This document shows, piece by piece, positions 34,475-46,310 of a DNA stretch of 64,000 nucleotides. Source of the DNA: Acholoe squamosa. Taxonomy: Eukaryota; Annelida; Polychaeta; Phyllodocida; Polynoidae. Numbering within the stretch: position 1 is the first letter of the stretch; the number at the start of each line of letters is the position of its first letter. The notes below the pieces were generated by a model. That model saw only the letters and a list, made by a program, of their open reading frames with translations, was not told the DNA's origin and did not search any database. Both the position numbers and the translations under genes were made by a program. The stretch covers positions 77,730,002 to 77,794,001 of the forward strand of contig OX439039.1 of assembly GCA_949317995.1 (NCBI GenBank). Direction: 5' to 3'.

Positions 34475-34809
34475 CCCACTGAACAGGACTTGAGTTGGGA
34501 ACGTTCACAACTTGGGCAAGGAGAACGTGATTATCTCCTGAAAATGTAGACACGCCAGAACATCTTATACTTGAGAAAAAAAACATGTCCAGTTCCTGGG
34601 AATATCCTGAGTCTTTCCTAGGAATATCCTAAGTGTTTCCCAAGAAAGTCCCAAGCCATTCTCGAGATCTAGACTAAAGAACTTTCTCGAGTATAAGATG
34701 TTTTGCCGTGTCTAAATTTCATGAGACAATCACGTTCTCAATTCTTGTTGTATTCACAAGTAGGGACTTGAGAAATTCCTGAGTAATTCTCGAGATCTTG
34801 TTGAGTGGG
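34475..34809. mobile_element. MITE with about 105-bp inverted ends, TIR CCCACT.AACA
   Basis: CCCACTGAACAGGACTTGAG at the left matches the inverse of CTCGAGATCTTGTTGAGTGGG at the right. Further in, GAACGTGATT, TAGACACG and CATCTTATACT pair with their inverses. Absent from unit B. An end fragment of the family lies near 5704-5724, and the element at 44621 has similar ends. Confidence 0.72.
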
Positions 34810-35269
34810 AATGATGTCAAAAGGGATACATCATAGTGCTCCCTACAGTCTTCCATTCATTAGTTCATTTTGCATATGCAGCTTCCATTCATAGAAGTAA
34901 TTACATTTCTGATAGGCTCATACCATTTCCTAGAAGAGCATTATTATATTCCCACTTTTGACAAGCTTATGCAATCATCTGGCCCATCTTATATAAGCAT
35001 GCATCCACTTAATGTTGAAGCTTTTCAGTATTCACATATTCTGTAGTCTTTCACAGATAGGTTTTAATAATTTACTTTCCTAATGTGCCCTATAAATCAA
35101 ACTTTGTGTTCAGTCTGTGTTCTTGAATTCTTTATAGATTAGAGTTTTCTCTTAAATCTTTAACCGGACTAAATTTGAGTTCAGAAAATGCCCTGTTGAA
35201 CACAATGGAGCTGTAAGGTTGTGTTTAACACTAACTTTCAAAGTAAGAGTTTTATAAGGATTTCTCAAT

Positions 35270-36571
35270 TGCATATGCCGTAGTGTACGCAATAAGATGA
35301 ATACTCTGGCTAGAGAAATAAGTAATTGTGGTTTTGATATCATACGTTTCTCAGAAACTTGGTTAAAAATGACAAAGATTGTAGCGCTTTATATACTTTT
35401 CCCAGATACAATTTATTCAGGTGTGATAGGATAAGTATCTACAGGGGAGGCGGGTTGTGTGCTCATGTGGACAAATCCTTACAATGTTCAGTTGATAAAT
35501 CTAAAATGCGCAACTAGTGTAATAGTGAAATAGAAATTCAATGTTTGTCATCCAGTCAACTTTATAATAAAAAAAAACATTATTTGCAATGTCTATAGAC
35601 CCCCCAGTGGATCGCTAGCTAATTTTTGTGATGTCATAAATGCTCTGTTTTTTCAAATTGAGAATCTTGATAATTATGATGTATTTGTTTTAGGTGATTT
35701 CAATGTAAATGTAATTGGTAACAATCGTGAGAAAAACATGCTTTATGAAACACTTGAATAATTTAACCTGGTACAATTGATAAATGAAATCACAACCTCA
35801 TCGGGTACCAATACATGTATTGACTTAATATTTACAAACTGTGTTGACATACTTGACTCAGGCTCGCTTGGCATACATGCTAGTAATCATTTACCTGTCT
35901 TTGTTCAAAAAGATCTGCCCAGAGTTAAAAAAGACTCACAGGAAACTTCTAGGTCGCTCATTTAAAAACTTTGATGTTAACAGGTGTTTACATGATCTAG
36001 ATAATCATGATTGGAGTTTCTTTGATCAATGTCAGGATCCTTCTGAGTGTTGGAAAATTTATGAAAATCTTTTGAAACGTTATTTTTTAAGTTCGGGATA
36101 AACTACAGCCATGGATGACAAATGAATTGTTAGAATGAGTAAATGATATAAATGCTTTGTTACATGAGGCCAGAAGGCTTGCCTGTATTCTCACTTGGCA
36201 TAGAGCAAGGTTGTTACGTAATGCAGTTAATTCAGAAATTGAATTAGCAAAAGAAGTATACTACACCAATCTCACTGAATCTTTAAAAGTTGATTCCAAG
36301 AAATTCTGGTCTGCCATTAAAGAGGTTCTTCCATCTTCTAAATGCAATACTAAGGAGATAAATTTAGTAAATGAACAAGGCATTTCTGTTGAGTTGCAAA
36401 AAATTAGTTTTTTTTTGCTGATATTGGACCCCGTCTAGCTGAACTACACAATACAAACTTTATGTTAAATGGTACCAGGTGTGTTACTGATATGCCAGAG
36501 TTAGATTTTTCAGATGAGGATATTTTAACCTGTATCAATGATATTGATATTACAAAATCTTCAGCTATTAA
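35270..36571 (+). pseudogene. LINE endonuclease and linker
   Basis: Reads VRNKMNTLAREISNCGFDII, FSETWLK, RGGGLCAHV, DFNVNVIG-like DF.CK region near 35700 and TCIDLIFTNCVDIL, then the linker YYTNLTESLKVDSKKFWSAI. These are APE-type endonuclease motifs of a CR1/jockey-like LINE. Several frameshifts and stops. The frame breaks at SSAI where the MITE begins. Confidence 0.72.
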
Positions 36572-37198
36572 CCTTTTGGTGCCCAGAATTATTTGACAAT
36601 TTTCTATTTATTTCCTAGGTATATCCCTGTTGTTAAGTACCATATACTATTCCTATCTTCTTTATTGATATTGGCCTCTTATGACATTCCTGAATGACTT
36701 TAATTTAGACTTTCAGTTCAGATATGAGCTATCAGGTCTGGCCTTAGGTCCAGCTTGGTTGCCATAGCAACTAAACATTCTATTTTGTTATCATTTGGCA
36801 TTATTTGGGCCTATCTGCTCGATATCTCCATTTTCCTATATCATAGTTAAAACTAAACTAAGCAAAGGTTGTTCCTACTTGGAAATAGATTGTTTTGGTA
36901 GAGAACCATGAAAACAATTTTATTGATATGAAAGATTTTGATCAATGAATACCATAGAACAAAGGATAGCTTCTACTTCTTATGTGATCATTGTTGAAAT
37001 CTAACCAAGGAAAAGTAGTTTGGTACCATGTCAGGGCCTTTCTCTATGGAGGGAATAGTAGCGATAGAGCAACATGAATGGTCTCATTGGCATTGTGAAG
37101 TCATGACCGTTCTATAAAGAGCAGATTGGACCAGTAGAAGTATGTGAATGATCTTTATGCTCCCATGTACCTTTAAAGCGTGCTTGGGCACCTAGGGG
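36572..37198. mobile_element. piggyBac-like MITE at TTAA (627 bp)
   Basis: CCTTTTGGTGCCCAGAATTA at the left, and the inverse of CCCCTAGGTGCCCAAGC at the right, with TTAA on both sides (36568-36571 and 37199-37202). CCYT ends and a TTAA target are hallmarks of piggyBac elements. The same element lies in the opposite orientation at 55589-56308. No transposase frame. Confidence 0.75.
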
Positions 37199-38690
37199 TT
37201 AAATATCTCCCCCACAAGGATAATCAAAAAGGCCATGTTACACAAACCAGAAAAGTTTATAAAAATTCTACGGCTGTGTCTACAGAGTAGTATTATTTCT
37301 GATTCATGGGAGATTGTCATTGTAACACCTTTACCCAAGGGAGGCGACCCATCAAATGTTAGTAATTACAGGCCCATAAGTGTTTTGCCCCTACCAGGAA
37401 AAATCTTAGAAAGGCTGATCCATACAAAAAATTCTGAGCATCTGGTTGAACATAATATTCTTGCATCACAACAAGGGGGTTATCAGAAAAAAAGTCTACG
37501 TTGAATACTATCTACTCTCTAGTGGATGATATTCTTCAAAATAGAAACAATGGTAACATTACACTTGTTGCTTTTGTTGATATAAAAAAGCATTTGATTC
37601 TGTGAATATTTTAATGCTGTTAAAGAAAATTAGAAGAATATGGTATCAGAAATAGAAATTTAACGCTTATTGAAAATTAGCTATCGCGTAGACAACAGTG
37701 TTCAATAGCCAATCATGTTAAATCAACCAAGGTTTTTCTACTTTGTGGAGTACCCCAGGGCTCAATTTTGGTCCCATTGTTTTTTCTCTTGTATATTAAT
37801 GACTGTATTTCCCAAAATGATCCGCACAGGACTCTCCTATTTGCAGATGACTCGGTTTTATATGTTTCAGGCAAATGTTTAGACACACTTTCAACCCAAT
37901 TAACAATGGCACTAAACAAATTTTACTCATGGGCATCCTCCGTTAAACTTACTATGGATGGAACAAAAATGAAAATAATGACCTTTGCATCTGCTAAAAA
38001 GCTAAACAATCTTCTAAAACCTAAAAATCCTCCTAAATAACAAGCCTTTGATGAATGTCATCTCGTACAAATACCTTGGTGTTATTCTAGATCAAGAGTT
38101 AAACTTCAATATACATGTATGTACACAATATCATAAAGAGTGTAAGGTATACATCACTTTTATTATATAAAGTGAGGAAATACATGAACCAGGATGTGAG
38201 GTTGCATATGTATAAATCTCATGTTTTGCCAACTATAGATTATTGTGATGTATTATATTGCGGTGTCATAGACGCTGAGTTGCAGGAACTTCAAGGATTA
38301 CAAAATAAGTGTTTAAAAACTTGCGTAGATTTGCATAGTCTGACACCCACTGACCTTGTTCACAAAACATCCCATGTCCCTATGTTGGATGATAGGAGAA
38401 ACTGTCATGTAAAGATATTTCTCATAAAAGGGCTATGCAGGAGAAATATTGTCAGGAGAAAACTAGATTTACTCGGTTCTCTTCAGCCCCAGTTCTAAAA
38501 TATATAGTAAAATCAATTGCAAAGCATATGAGAACATCCCTGAAGTTGTATGTGGACAAACATGGAATCCTTTAAATCTAGAATTTAGAAAGGTGAGAGA
38601 CCATGATCTCTTTAAGGATATGGCCAAAAGTTCATTGTATAAAAAATATAAATGAATTGTAATATCTGCACGCGGTAGCAATAATACCTT
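37199..38690 (+). pseudogene. LINE reverse transcriptase and C-terminal region
   Basis: In order: SDSWEIVIVTPLPKGGD, NYRPISVLPLPGKILERLIH, HNILASQQGGYQ, VPQGSI-like CGVPQGSIL (near 37745), FFLLYIND, LLFADDSVLYVSG with the FADD catalytic box, then YKSHVLPTIDYCDVLYCGV and LQNKCLKTCVDLHSLTPTDL. Frames change at least three times and stops interrupt it, so it is dead, though the catalytic Asp pair survives. Confidence 0.77.
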
Positions 38691-39227
38691 ATCAAATCAA
38701 ATTGTGTTGCATAATTATCTTTTTTCTTAATTTTTTTCTATAACGTTGGGTGAGGGTTAAAAGCATATAATATTTACCATGTATTAATTAATGACAGCAA
38801 CTGCTATTCTTCTCCATCGATACTAATATTTGATTTCCTCTGCTGAACTTATTCTTTTTGCAAGGTAGCACCAAACAACAGTATTACTGACGGTGTCCAC
38901 CTTTAACCTTTTGCCATGAATAGCTATATTATATCTGCTCATCTCCTGGTGTCTGTTTGATGACATTGTATTTTAATCATTCAATGTGTTCATGTGGTAC
39001 CACTATAATATTTTATATTTTATATATAGTTTAACTAACCACAATACCTGCAGTGTTTATATGATGTACCAAAATGCAGAATGTTCTATTTTACTTCGAC
39101 AAGCTTATAAGTAATATATCATGATGAGAAGTTTCAAGATATTCACTAGCTGAGGTGCTGATACGTGATTGTAACGTGAAAAGTGTATTTCTATTATGGC
39201 AATAAACAGTTTTGAAACTTAAAAAAA
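38691..39227 (+). other. 3' untranslated region of the LINE
   Basis: AT-rich, with AATAAA at 39201 about 20 bases before the poly-A run. Confidence 0.6.
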
Positions 39228-39240
39228 AAGAGTTTAAATA

Positions 39241-39894
39241 TTGCTTTGTCCTTGAACTATTCCTTTTCATAAAGAAAGATTAACATATAGATTTAGTGTT
39301 TATTCTGTGCCCTATTGATTATAGAAACCCATTTCTAAAGGTTGTGGTCTTCAAAAGAAAGATATGTATTTTGTACTGTGGGATACTTTGTCGTCAAACC
39401 ACCATAAAGGGGGGGATGTCTCCTAAGGGGGAGATAGCCTCCAGAGTGGTGAATCTATGACAGTTTATCACAGGAAGTTCATAATTGTTCTTATTTCATG
39501 TTATATTGATAAAAGAACTGCAAAGTTTTAATGAATTTAGTATGGAAATGAGTCATGTGACCAAGGGTGGTGATCAAGACATGTTATTGCACAGGGGTGT
39601 GGCAATTGGCAATCCTTGGTTAAACCTATGAGACCATATTCACTGATATTATTCACATGAAATAATGATCAGAGGGCCTCTTCTATAAACCAACATTAAA
39701 GGGGCTCTGAGCTGACTGAAAAGTAAGTTCCACAACCTAACACTAGGAGGCTACTTGGAGAGCACCACCACAGTGACCTCTACAGTGGCAAAAGGCAACT
39801 AGCATTCATGTGACTTGTACCAGGTTATATGACCTATTCTTATCCATACAAAAATCATGACTAGCAAATCTGAGAGTTTAGAGAAGAAACTTAT
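39241..39894. other. End of unit A and spacer, no gene seen
   Basis: The first 100 bases still match unit B (63855-63930). Beyond about 39350 comparison is impossible because the window ends. Confidence 0.4.
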
Positions 39895-41140
39895 TAAAGA
39901 AGCCTAAAGAGAAACGGGTGATTTTCCCATTATTTGGGGCTAGGGGCCGGCCTCCCCAGCCCCCCCCCCCAGAAAATCTGAAAATTCTCTATGATACTTT
40001 CTCTAGACAACTTGGGTGCACACTTTTGGATAAGTATAGCAAAAACATATAACAACACTGGATTAAGGACAAGGGAGCGGGAGATTTTTTCCATAATTTG
40101 GGGCTTAGGGGCCAGCCCCCCCAGGAAAATATAAACATTCTCTCAGATACTTTGTGTAGACAACTTGGGTGCACGCTTTTGGATAAGTCTAGCAGAAATA
40201 ACACCAGATTTTATAGGGCGAGGGAATTGAAGACTTTTTTCATAATTTGTGGTTAGGAGACAGACTCCCCAGCCCCCCCCCTGAAAATATGAAAATTCTC
40301 TCAGATACTTTCTGTAGACAAGTTGGGTACACACTTTTGGATAAGTCTAGCAGAAATATCTATCAACACTGGATTAAGGACAAGGGAATGGGAAATTTTT
40401 TCCATAATTCGAGGGTAAGGGGCCAACCCCCCCCCAGAAAATATGAAAATTCTCTCAGATACTTTCTGTAGATAACTTGGGTGCACACTTTTGGATATGT
40501 CTAGCAGAAATAACAACACCAGATTTAGGATAAGGGAATTGGAGATTTATTTTCCATAATTTCGGCTTAGGGGCCAGCCTCCCCACCCCACCCCCCCCAG
40601 AAAATCTGAAAATTCTCTCAGATTACATTCTGTAGACAACTTGGGTGCACACTTTTGGATAAGCCTAGCAGTAATAACAACACCGGATTTAGGACGACGG
40701 AATGGGAGGTTTTTCGATAATTTGGGGTTGGGACCAGCCTCCCAAGCCCCCCCCCCCAAAAAAAAAATCATATTTTATATCACTTTGTGCAGACAACTCG
40801 GTCTAGGGGGAAAACCTTGGGTTAAATTTACAGCAGAAATAACAGCTACAGTTTTAGGGGAAGAAGGAGATTCTCCCATAATTTGGGGGTTAGGGACCAG
40901 ACCCCCCTAGAAAATCTGAAAATTCTCTCAGATACTTGCTCTAGACAACTTGGGTGCACACTTTGGATAAGTATAGTAGAAATATGTAACAACACTGGGT
41001 TAAGGGACAAGGGAGTGGGAGATTTTTCCATAATTCGGGGCTTAGGGGCCAGCCCCCCCAGGAAAATATGAAAATTCTCTCAGATACTTTGTGTAAACAA
41101 CTTGGGTGCACACTTTTGGATAAGTCTAGCAGAAATAACA
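39895..41140 (+). repeat. Satellite array 1, about 156-bp unit, eight copies
   Basis: CTTGGGTGCACACTTTTGGA-type words start near 40011, 40164, 40321, 40477, 40640, 40801 (degenerate), 40959 and 41101. Each unit has CCATAATTTGGGGCTTAGG, a C tract of 5-13 bases, and AAAATATGAAAATTCTCTC. The translations that look conserved are just the repeat. Confidence 0.85.
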
Positions 41141-41880
41141 CTTTCAGCCCGGGCTTACTTATCAGATTAAGTTCTGTAGTCCTGTAGGGTGTTACCATGT
41201 TATTTCCCATAGGTCGGGAGGCACTTTTTTTTAAATTTGACAATTACCTGTTGGTATTATCTTTCTAAAACCGAAAGAATTTTTCAAATACTCCCATTAT
41301 TAATGGATCTACAACCATTTTGATTCAGTATATACAATGAAAATGTTAATATCACTTCTAAGGATATGTAGAATATTTGTGATGTTACAGTGTATCAAAG
41401 CCGTGCTTGGGCATTTGGTAATTACTAAATCTATCAAAGTTCAAGATCGAATATTTCTGGATTGACTGGGTCAATTTAAATGAACTAAAGTTTATCAAAA
41501 AGGTTACATCATTATCTTTTGAAAATTAATGATAAAAAATCAAATGGAATAATTGTTTCACGTTGCCATGGCAACACAAATCAACAAAATCATGTTTTTT
41601 CAACCTTTTGTTGATATTCTGTATCCACGGAAACCACATTTTTCATTCCAAATGAATGATAATTCGGTCTTTCTTTTACCTCCATCAGATTCAGCTTGAA
41701 AAACTATCAAAAGTCATTTTTCATCTCATAAATTTATTTATACTAATTTATTTTATTTTTGTTGGTTTTTGCCCCTGAAATACATGAGAAAAGACTGGAA
41801 ATTTGTAAAATAATGATTATTTCATATCTACTACCATTTATCAAAAAAAAATCCATCTAAAAGTAAAACCAAAGTAAACA
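41141..41880. other. Spacer between inverted satellite arrays, no gene seen
   Basis: AT-rich; contains GTTGCCATGGCAAC near 41563 and GCCGTGCTTGGGCA near 41401, the latter like the piggyBac-like MITE end but without a partner. Confidence 0.4.
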
Positions 41881-43480
41881 TGTCCTAGAAATATACCAGA
41901 AAATCTCCTACCACCAACACCATAGATATGTAGTTCTCATTTGTGCTCCAGTAAGGTTTGCAACCTAGTTCTCTAAAGCCTTGGGTAAAAATTGCAAATT
42001 TTCGGGGGGGGGCTCTGGGGTGAATGGCCCCAAGTCCAGAATTATGGGGAGAACATCTTCTGCCCCCACACCTTAAATCTGTAGTTCTTATTTGTGCTCC
42101 AGTAAGGTTTGCAACCTAGATCTATAAAGCCTTGGGTAAAAATTGCAAATTTTCAGGGGGGGCTCTGGGGTGAATGGCCCCAAGCCCAGAATTATGGGGA
42201 AAACATCTTCTGCCCCCACACCTTAAATCTGTAGTTCTTATTTATGCTCCAGTAAGGTTTGCAACCTAGTTCTCTAAAGCCTTGGTTAAAAATTGCAAAT
42301 TTTCAGGGGGGGCTCTCGGGTGAATGGCCCCAAGTCCTAGAAATATACCAGAAAATCTCCTACCACCAACACCATAGATATGTAGTTCTCATTTGTGCTC
42401 CAGTAAGGTTTGCAACCTAGTTCTCTAAAGCCTTGGGTAAAAATTGCAAATTTTCGGGGGGGGGGCTCTGGGGTGAATGGCCCCAAGCCCAGAATTATGG
42501 GGAAAACATCTTCTGCCCCCACACCTTAAATCTGTAGTTCTTATTTATGCTCCAGTAAGGTTTCCAACCTAGTTCTCTAAAGCCTTGGTTAAAAATTGCA
42601 AATTTTCAGGGGGGGGCTCTCGGGTGAATGGCCCCAAGTCCTAGAAATATACCAGAAAATCTCCTACCACCAACACCATAGATATGTAGTTCTCATTTGT
42701 GCTCCAGTAAGGTTTGCAACCTAGTTCTCTAAAGCCTTGGGTAAAAATTGCAAATTTTCGGGGGGGGGCTCTGGGGTAAATGGCCCCAAGCCCAGAATTA
42801 TGGGGAGAACATCTTCTGCCCCCACACCTTAAATCTGTAGTTCTTATTTGTGCTCCAGTAAGGTTTGCAACCTAGATCTATAAAGCCTTGGGTAAAAATT
42901 GCAAATTTTCGGGGGGGGCTCTGGGGTGAATGGCCCCAAGCCCAGAATTATGGGGAAAACATCTTCTGCCCCCACACCTTAATTCTGTAGTTCTTATTTG
43001 TGCTCCAGTAAGGTTTGCAACCTAGATCTATAAAGTATAAAGTCTTGGGTAAAAATTGCAAATTTTCAGGGGGGGGCTCTGGGGTGAATGGCCCCAAGCC
43101 CAGAATTATGGGGAGAACATCTTCTGCCCCCACACCTTAAATCTGTAGTTCTTATTTGTGCTCCAGTAAGGTTTGCAACCTAGATCTATAAAGCCTTGGG
43201 TAAAAATTGCAAATTTTCGGGGGGGGGGGCTCTGGGGTGAATGGCCCCAAGCCCAGAATTATGGGGAAAACATCTTCTGCCCCCACACCTTAATTCTGTA
43301 GTTCTTATTTATGCTCCAGTAAGGTTTGCAACTATAGTTCTAAAGCTTTTGGTGAAAAATTGCAAATTTTCAGGGGGGGGGTCTGGGGTAAATGGCCCCA
43401 ACCCCCAAAAAATCTTCTGCCCCCCCTCCACCCACAGACACACCCTATAGTATTTCTCAGTTGTGCTCTACAAAAGTTTA
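41881..43480 (-). repeat. Satellite array 2, about 151-bp unit, ten copies with higher-order variants
   Basis: TCCAGTAAGGTTTGCAAC recurs about every 151 bases from about 41947 to 43316. Each unit has a G tract of 7-10 bases followed by CTCTGGGGTGAATGGCCCCA. A variant unit (CTAGAAATATACCAGAAAAT) appears at 41885, 42337 and 42641. Read on the minus strand the unit aligns with array 1 (CATAATTC.GGGCTTGGGGCC, C tract, AAAATTTGCAATT), so the arrays are related and inverted. Confidence 0.85.
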
Positions 43481-43869
43481 AAACCTAGATGTAAATGCAC
43501 CCAAGCCCAGTCCAATGTAACATCCATCAGCTGGGTTGGCTGGGTGGGGTGGGCTGCAGTGGTCACAGTGAGGGTCTCAATGGTTAAGCTTCACAGTGGA
43601 CTGAGTGACCTGGGAGTGGCGCAGTGTCTGCTTACAGATCGGCGGGTCTGTGGCGATCTGAAAACGGCCAGCTCAGTCCTGCTTTAAATGGTGATTTTCT
43701 GCCAATCAAGACTCTGAGTAAGAAAATGACCTTATAAATATATGTGATATCATCAATATGTATGCCAAGGAAATTGTTTGGTCAATAAAGTTGAGATTTT
43801 TTTTGAAAAAAAGAGAAATTAAAATGCTGGATGACAGCTTGCTGCTGATACAAATGGGAACGTTCGAGT
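43481..43869. other. GC-richer spacer, no gene seen
   Basis: 43530-43690 is unusually GC-rich for the window and includes a 74-codon open frame with no domain. No A/B boxes or RNA fold recognised. Confidence 0.35.
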
Positions 43870-44170
43870 CATAAGATAGAGCCCCCTGAGTAGATGCAGC
43901 AAGAAGCCATGCTCATGGAAATCGAAAGAAAGGCCCCCCAAGGTAGGTGGATGCTCCACAGTCTGTCATTTTAGCGTCCTTTATCATTAGCTGCAGGGAT
44001 GTGTGACAGGCACTCATGTAACTTATTGGATTGGTGGGAGAAAGGAGACCTGTGTAGCCTGGCCGTATCACCATTCTTGGCTCAATAGACCCTTACAGTT
44101 CTCATAGTACTCATCATTTTATATATAATCAGCCCCCCCCCCCCCAACTATCTAACACAGACTATTGTCT
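43870..44170 (+). repeat. Third, diverged copy of a duplication sub-segment
   Basis: Matches 33430-33760 (unit A) and 61130-61370 (unit B): GTCTGTCATTTTA, CTCATGTAACTTATTG, AGCCTGGCCGTATCACCA and CAGCCCCC.C.CCAACTA. It lies directly before unit B, so it looks like the tail of an older tandem unit. Confidence 0.65.
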
Positions 44171-44484
44171 CATGCATCACCTAGTTATGTCATGTTTGCC
44201 ACTTTTGATGTTTGGACAAGTTAGAAAAAAAGAAACGATTCTACAAAAACATCTCATCTATGTTATATCCTAGGTTATTGAAAAATGCCCTCGGGATCCT
44301 AATATGCACAGCAGATTCGATATAGGAATAACAATATAAAAAAACAATTATCATACACATGAACTTATGTTTTGGTGTTTGATAAGTTAAAGCTTCTCAA
44401 ATCATATATATTTGGAGGGTCAGAAATAAAAAGAAAAAAGAAATGTGTTTCCCCAAGACATATGTACAACATGTATGCTAGTAG

Positions 44485-44590
44485 AGAGGTTAAGATTTGC
44501 CTACTTATAACGTGTACGGCAACGTCTGGCCTACCATTTCCAACCATTCTAGACGTACACGTTGCCGTACACGTGGTGATCTTAACCTCT
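44485..44590. mobile_element. Hairpin MITE (106 bp), unit B only
   Basis: AGAGGTTAAGAT and ATCTTAACCTCT end the unit; CGTGTACGGCAACGT pairs with ACGTTGCCGTACACG inside. Unit A has the flanks joined near 20580. Confidence 0.72.
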
Positions 44591-44620
44591 TTAATGTGTC
44601 CAAATGTGAATAGTACTATT

Positions 44621-44748
44621 CCAGTCAACAAAAAACGTTGCAAAACGTTTCAGAACGTTTCCCTGTGGCTCCTTATCATGGCAAAACGTTTTAAAACGTT
44701 AAAAACGGGTTTTTGACGTTAAATAACGTTTTTTTTTTTGTTGAGTGG
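44621..44748. mobile_element. Short AACGTT-rich inverted element, unit B only
   Basis: CCAGTCAACA and TGTTGAGTGG ends enclose about eight AACGTT words, many as AAAACGTT. Unit A lacks it. The ends resemble the CCCACT.AACA family at 34475. Confidence 0.66.
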
Positions 44749-45297
44749 GGTTGTTAGTGACAGCACGGCCTTGGGGATGGGTGGTTAGCTCTGTGTTTCT
44801 AGTCCCACTTGCCATATATACAGGTTCTGTAGAGGGATTAAACAGAAGATGCGATGTGACAAAAGGTTCTACTCTGTGAAACTATGCTTAAAAACATATC
44901 CGTAGTATCAAATGATGCTACTCCCTTTGCTGTATGGCCCCACAGCATCTGTTTACTTTATGTTGCTTGTTCCATCTCCATAACTGAAATCACAGGAAAT
45001 TGCCTTTCTATAACTACACCTCCAATAAATGATTATGTCCATCCACACGGTCTTAAATTTCAATAGAAAACAGAAAATAAGATTCTCATGTCTGCTCTTA
45101 TGAGGAAAAGAGGACATTTGCCCAAAGCAGGATGCCCAATCTAACTGATAGAGGCTTAAGCGTTAAAGGCCAAAATGTGCGATTTCCTCTTACCTCAAAA
45201 TCTGTGAAAATCAGTAGAGACACCAGAAATGGCAACCGTACCTAGCTGAAATACACCCCGTGAACAGAGTTAGTGACTGTATGCCACAAAGCACTAA

Positions 45298-45530
45298 CCC
45301 AGCTAGCACATCCATGTAGGCTCTAGATGGGAACCCATTGGACTTTCTGGACTAGTCCAGACATAGGATCAAGCTAGTAAATATCTGGGCTGTCAGGTGG
45401 CCTAAGCCCAAAAATTCCACATTGGCCCCACATGGCAGCCCAGACAGTTACCAGCTTGATCCTATGTCTGGACTAGTCCAGAAAGCCCAATGGGTTCCCA
45501 TCTGAGGCTCATTTAGACCTGCTGGCTGGG
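45298..45530. mobile_element. MITE with about 80-bp inverted ends (233 bp)
   Basis: CCCAGCTAGCA at the left and TGCTGGCTGGG at the right; inside, GATGGGAACCCATTGG and the palindrome TCTGGACTAGTCCAGA occur in both arms, then ATAGGATCAAGCT. Lacks a clear target duplication. Confidence 0.72.
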
Positions 45531-45778
45531 AAGTGACTTTTGCTTTTAATAATGGAAAACATTAGTAACAGTCAAAGCTTGTGCATAATGGAAACAATAC
45601 TCTAAATAATGACTACCAGGTGTGCTGTAAACTGTATGGTGAATCACCAAATCTCTCAGGACTGTCTGCAAAAATGAAAAAGGTAAAAGCTTTGTCCCAA
45701 AGTTGCCGGAGGACCTTTGTAATTTAACTGGCTATTCTATTTTTAGAGTGAATTGATCAGTAAGGTACTTGAGTCCAG

Positions 45779-46310
45779 CAGTAACAGCATCTATCTTAGT
45801 TGCCAGTAATAGAAAGTAGCAGAAATGGCATAGATGGTGTTAATAGTGAAAAGCAGCAGCAACAACATCTATATATTATGTTGCTAATAGTTGAAAGCAG
45901 CAGGAACACCGTCTTTATACCGTAATGGCCCATTTATGTGCTGGGCCGTTAAACAAGTGCTAGTCTCAAATAGGTGCCAGGTTCAAATAGGTGCCAGTAT
46001 TGAAAATAAGCACTGAAAACAGTATTTGAATAAGTGTCTGTCTCAAGTAAGCATGGGGGTATAAAGGTACTGAAATCAATAAGCACGCGGGCGCTTAAAT
46101 GGGTCACAGCAGTGGGTTGTTTATAGTGGCAAGCAGCAGGAACAACATATATATAGGTTTTTAACAGTGGAAAGTAGCAGTAAAATAATTTGTATAGTAT
46201 GTTAACAGTGGAAATTAGGAGTGGCAACATCTATATATAGGTTATTTATCGTGGAAAACACCATAAACAACATCCAACATATATGCAGCTTGTTGGAAAG
46301 CAGTAAAAAG
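45779..46310. repeat. Minisatellite, about 40-45-bp unit, interrupted
   Basis: AGCAGNAACANCATCTATAT-type units repeat from 45779 to 45920 and resume at 46108. The interruption (about 45924-46107) has ends ATGGCCCATTTA and TTAAATGGGTCA and internal ATAAG.GCC-type words, probably a small MITE inserted into the array. Confidence 0.6.

Larger units (their letters stand above)
31950..35244 (+). repeat. Unit A second half, mostly non-coding
   Basis: Matches 58265-63840 block by block. The 91-base stretch 32101-32191 is identical to 58774-58863 apart from one inserted T. Contains a (TA)n microsatellite, a candidate exon (34213-34362) and a MITE (34475-34809). Otherwise no gene seen. Confidence 0.72.
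35245..39240 (+). mobile_element. LINE insertion with target duplication and poly-A
   Basis: AAGAGTTTTATAA (35245-35257) and AAGAGTTTAAATA (39228-39240) flank it, and a poly-A run (39220-39229) ends it. Unit B has the unoccupied site near 63850. The body starts inside the endonuclease, so it is 5'-truncated. A piggyBac-like MITE sits inside at 36572-37198. It is related to, but clearly distinct from, the LINE at 26306-31949. Confidence 0.78.
20440..39400 (+). repeat. Segmental duplication, unit A
   Basis: Collinear blocks match unit B: 20440-21075 with 44366-45230; 22260-22520 with 46430-46850; 23030-23200 with 48330-48510; 24000-26317 with 54040-58230; 31960-34400 with 58265-62030; 34840-35250 with 63400-63840; 39228-39300 with 63850-63930. 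Divergence looks like about 8-15 percent by eye. Interruptions are mostly transposons private to one unit. I find no complete gene in it. Confidence 0.82.

Noticed and set aside
39989-41243. Conserved-looking short proteins repeated on both strands
   Set aside because: They are translations of the 156-bp satellite; frame changes between units.
42337-43133. Repeated minus-strand frames with Pro-rich segments
   Set aside because: Satellite array 2 translated; G-tract length changes shift the frame between copies.
43481-43700. GC-rich stretch as a structural RNA
   Set aside because: No A/B boxes, snRNA motifs or convincing fold could be recognised by eye.
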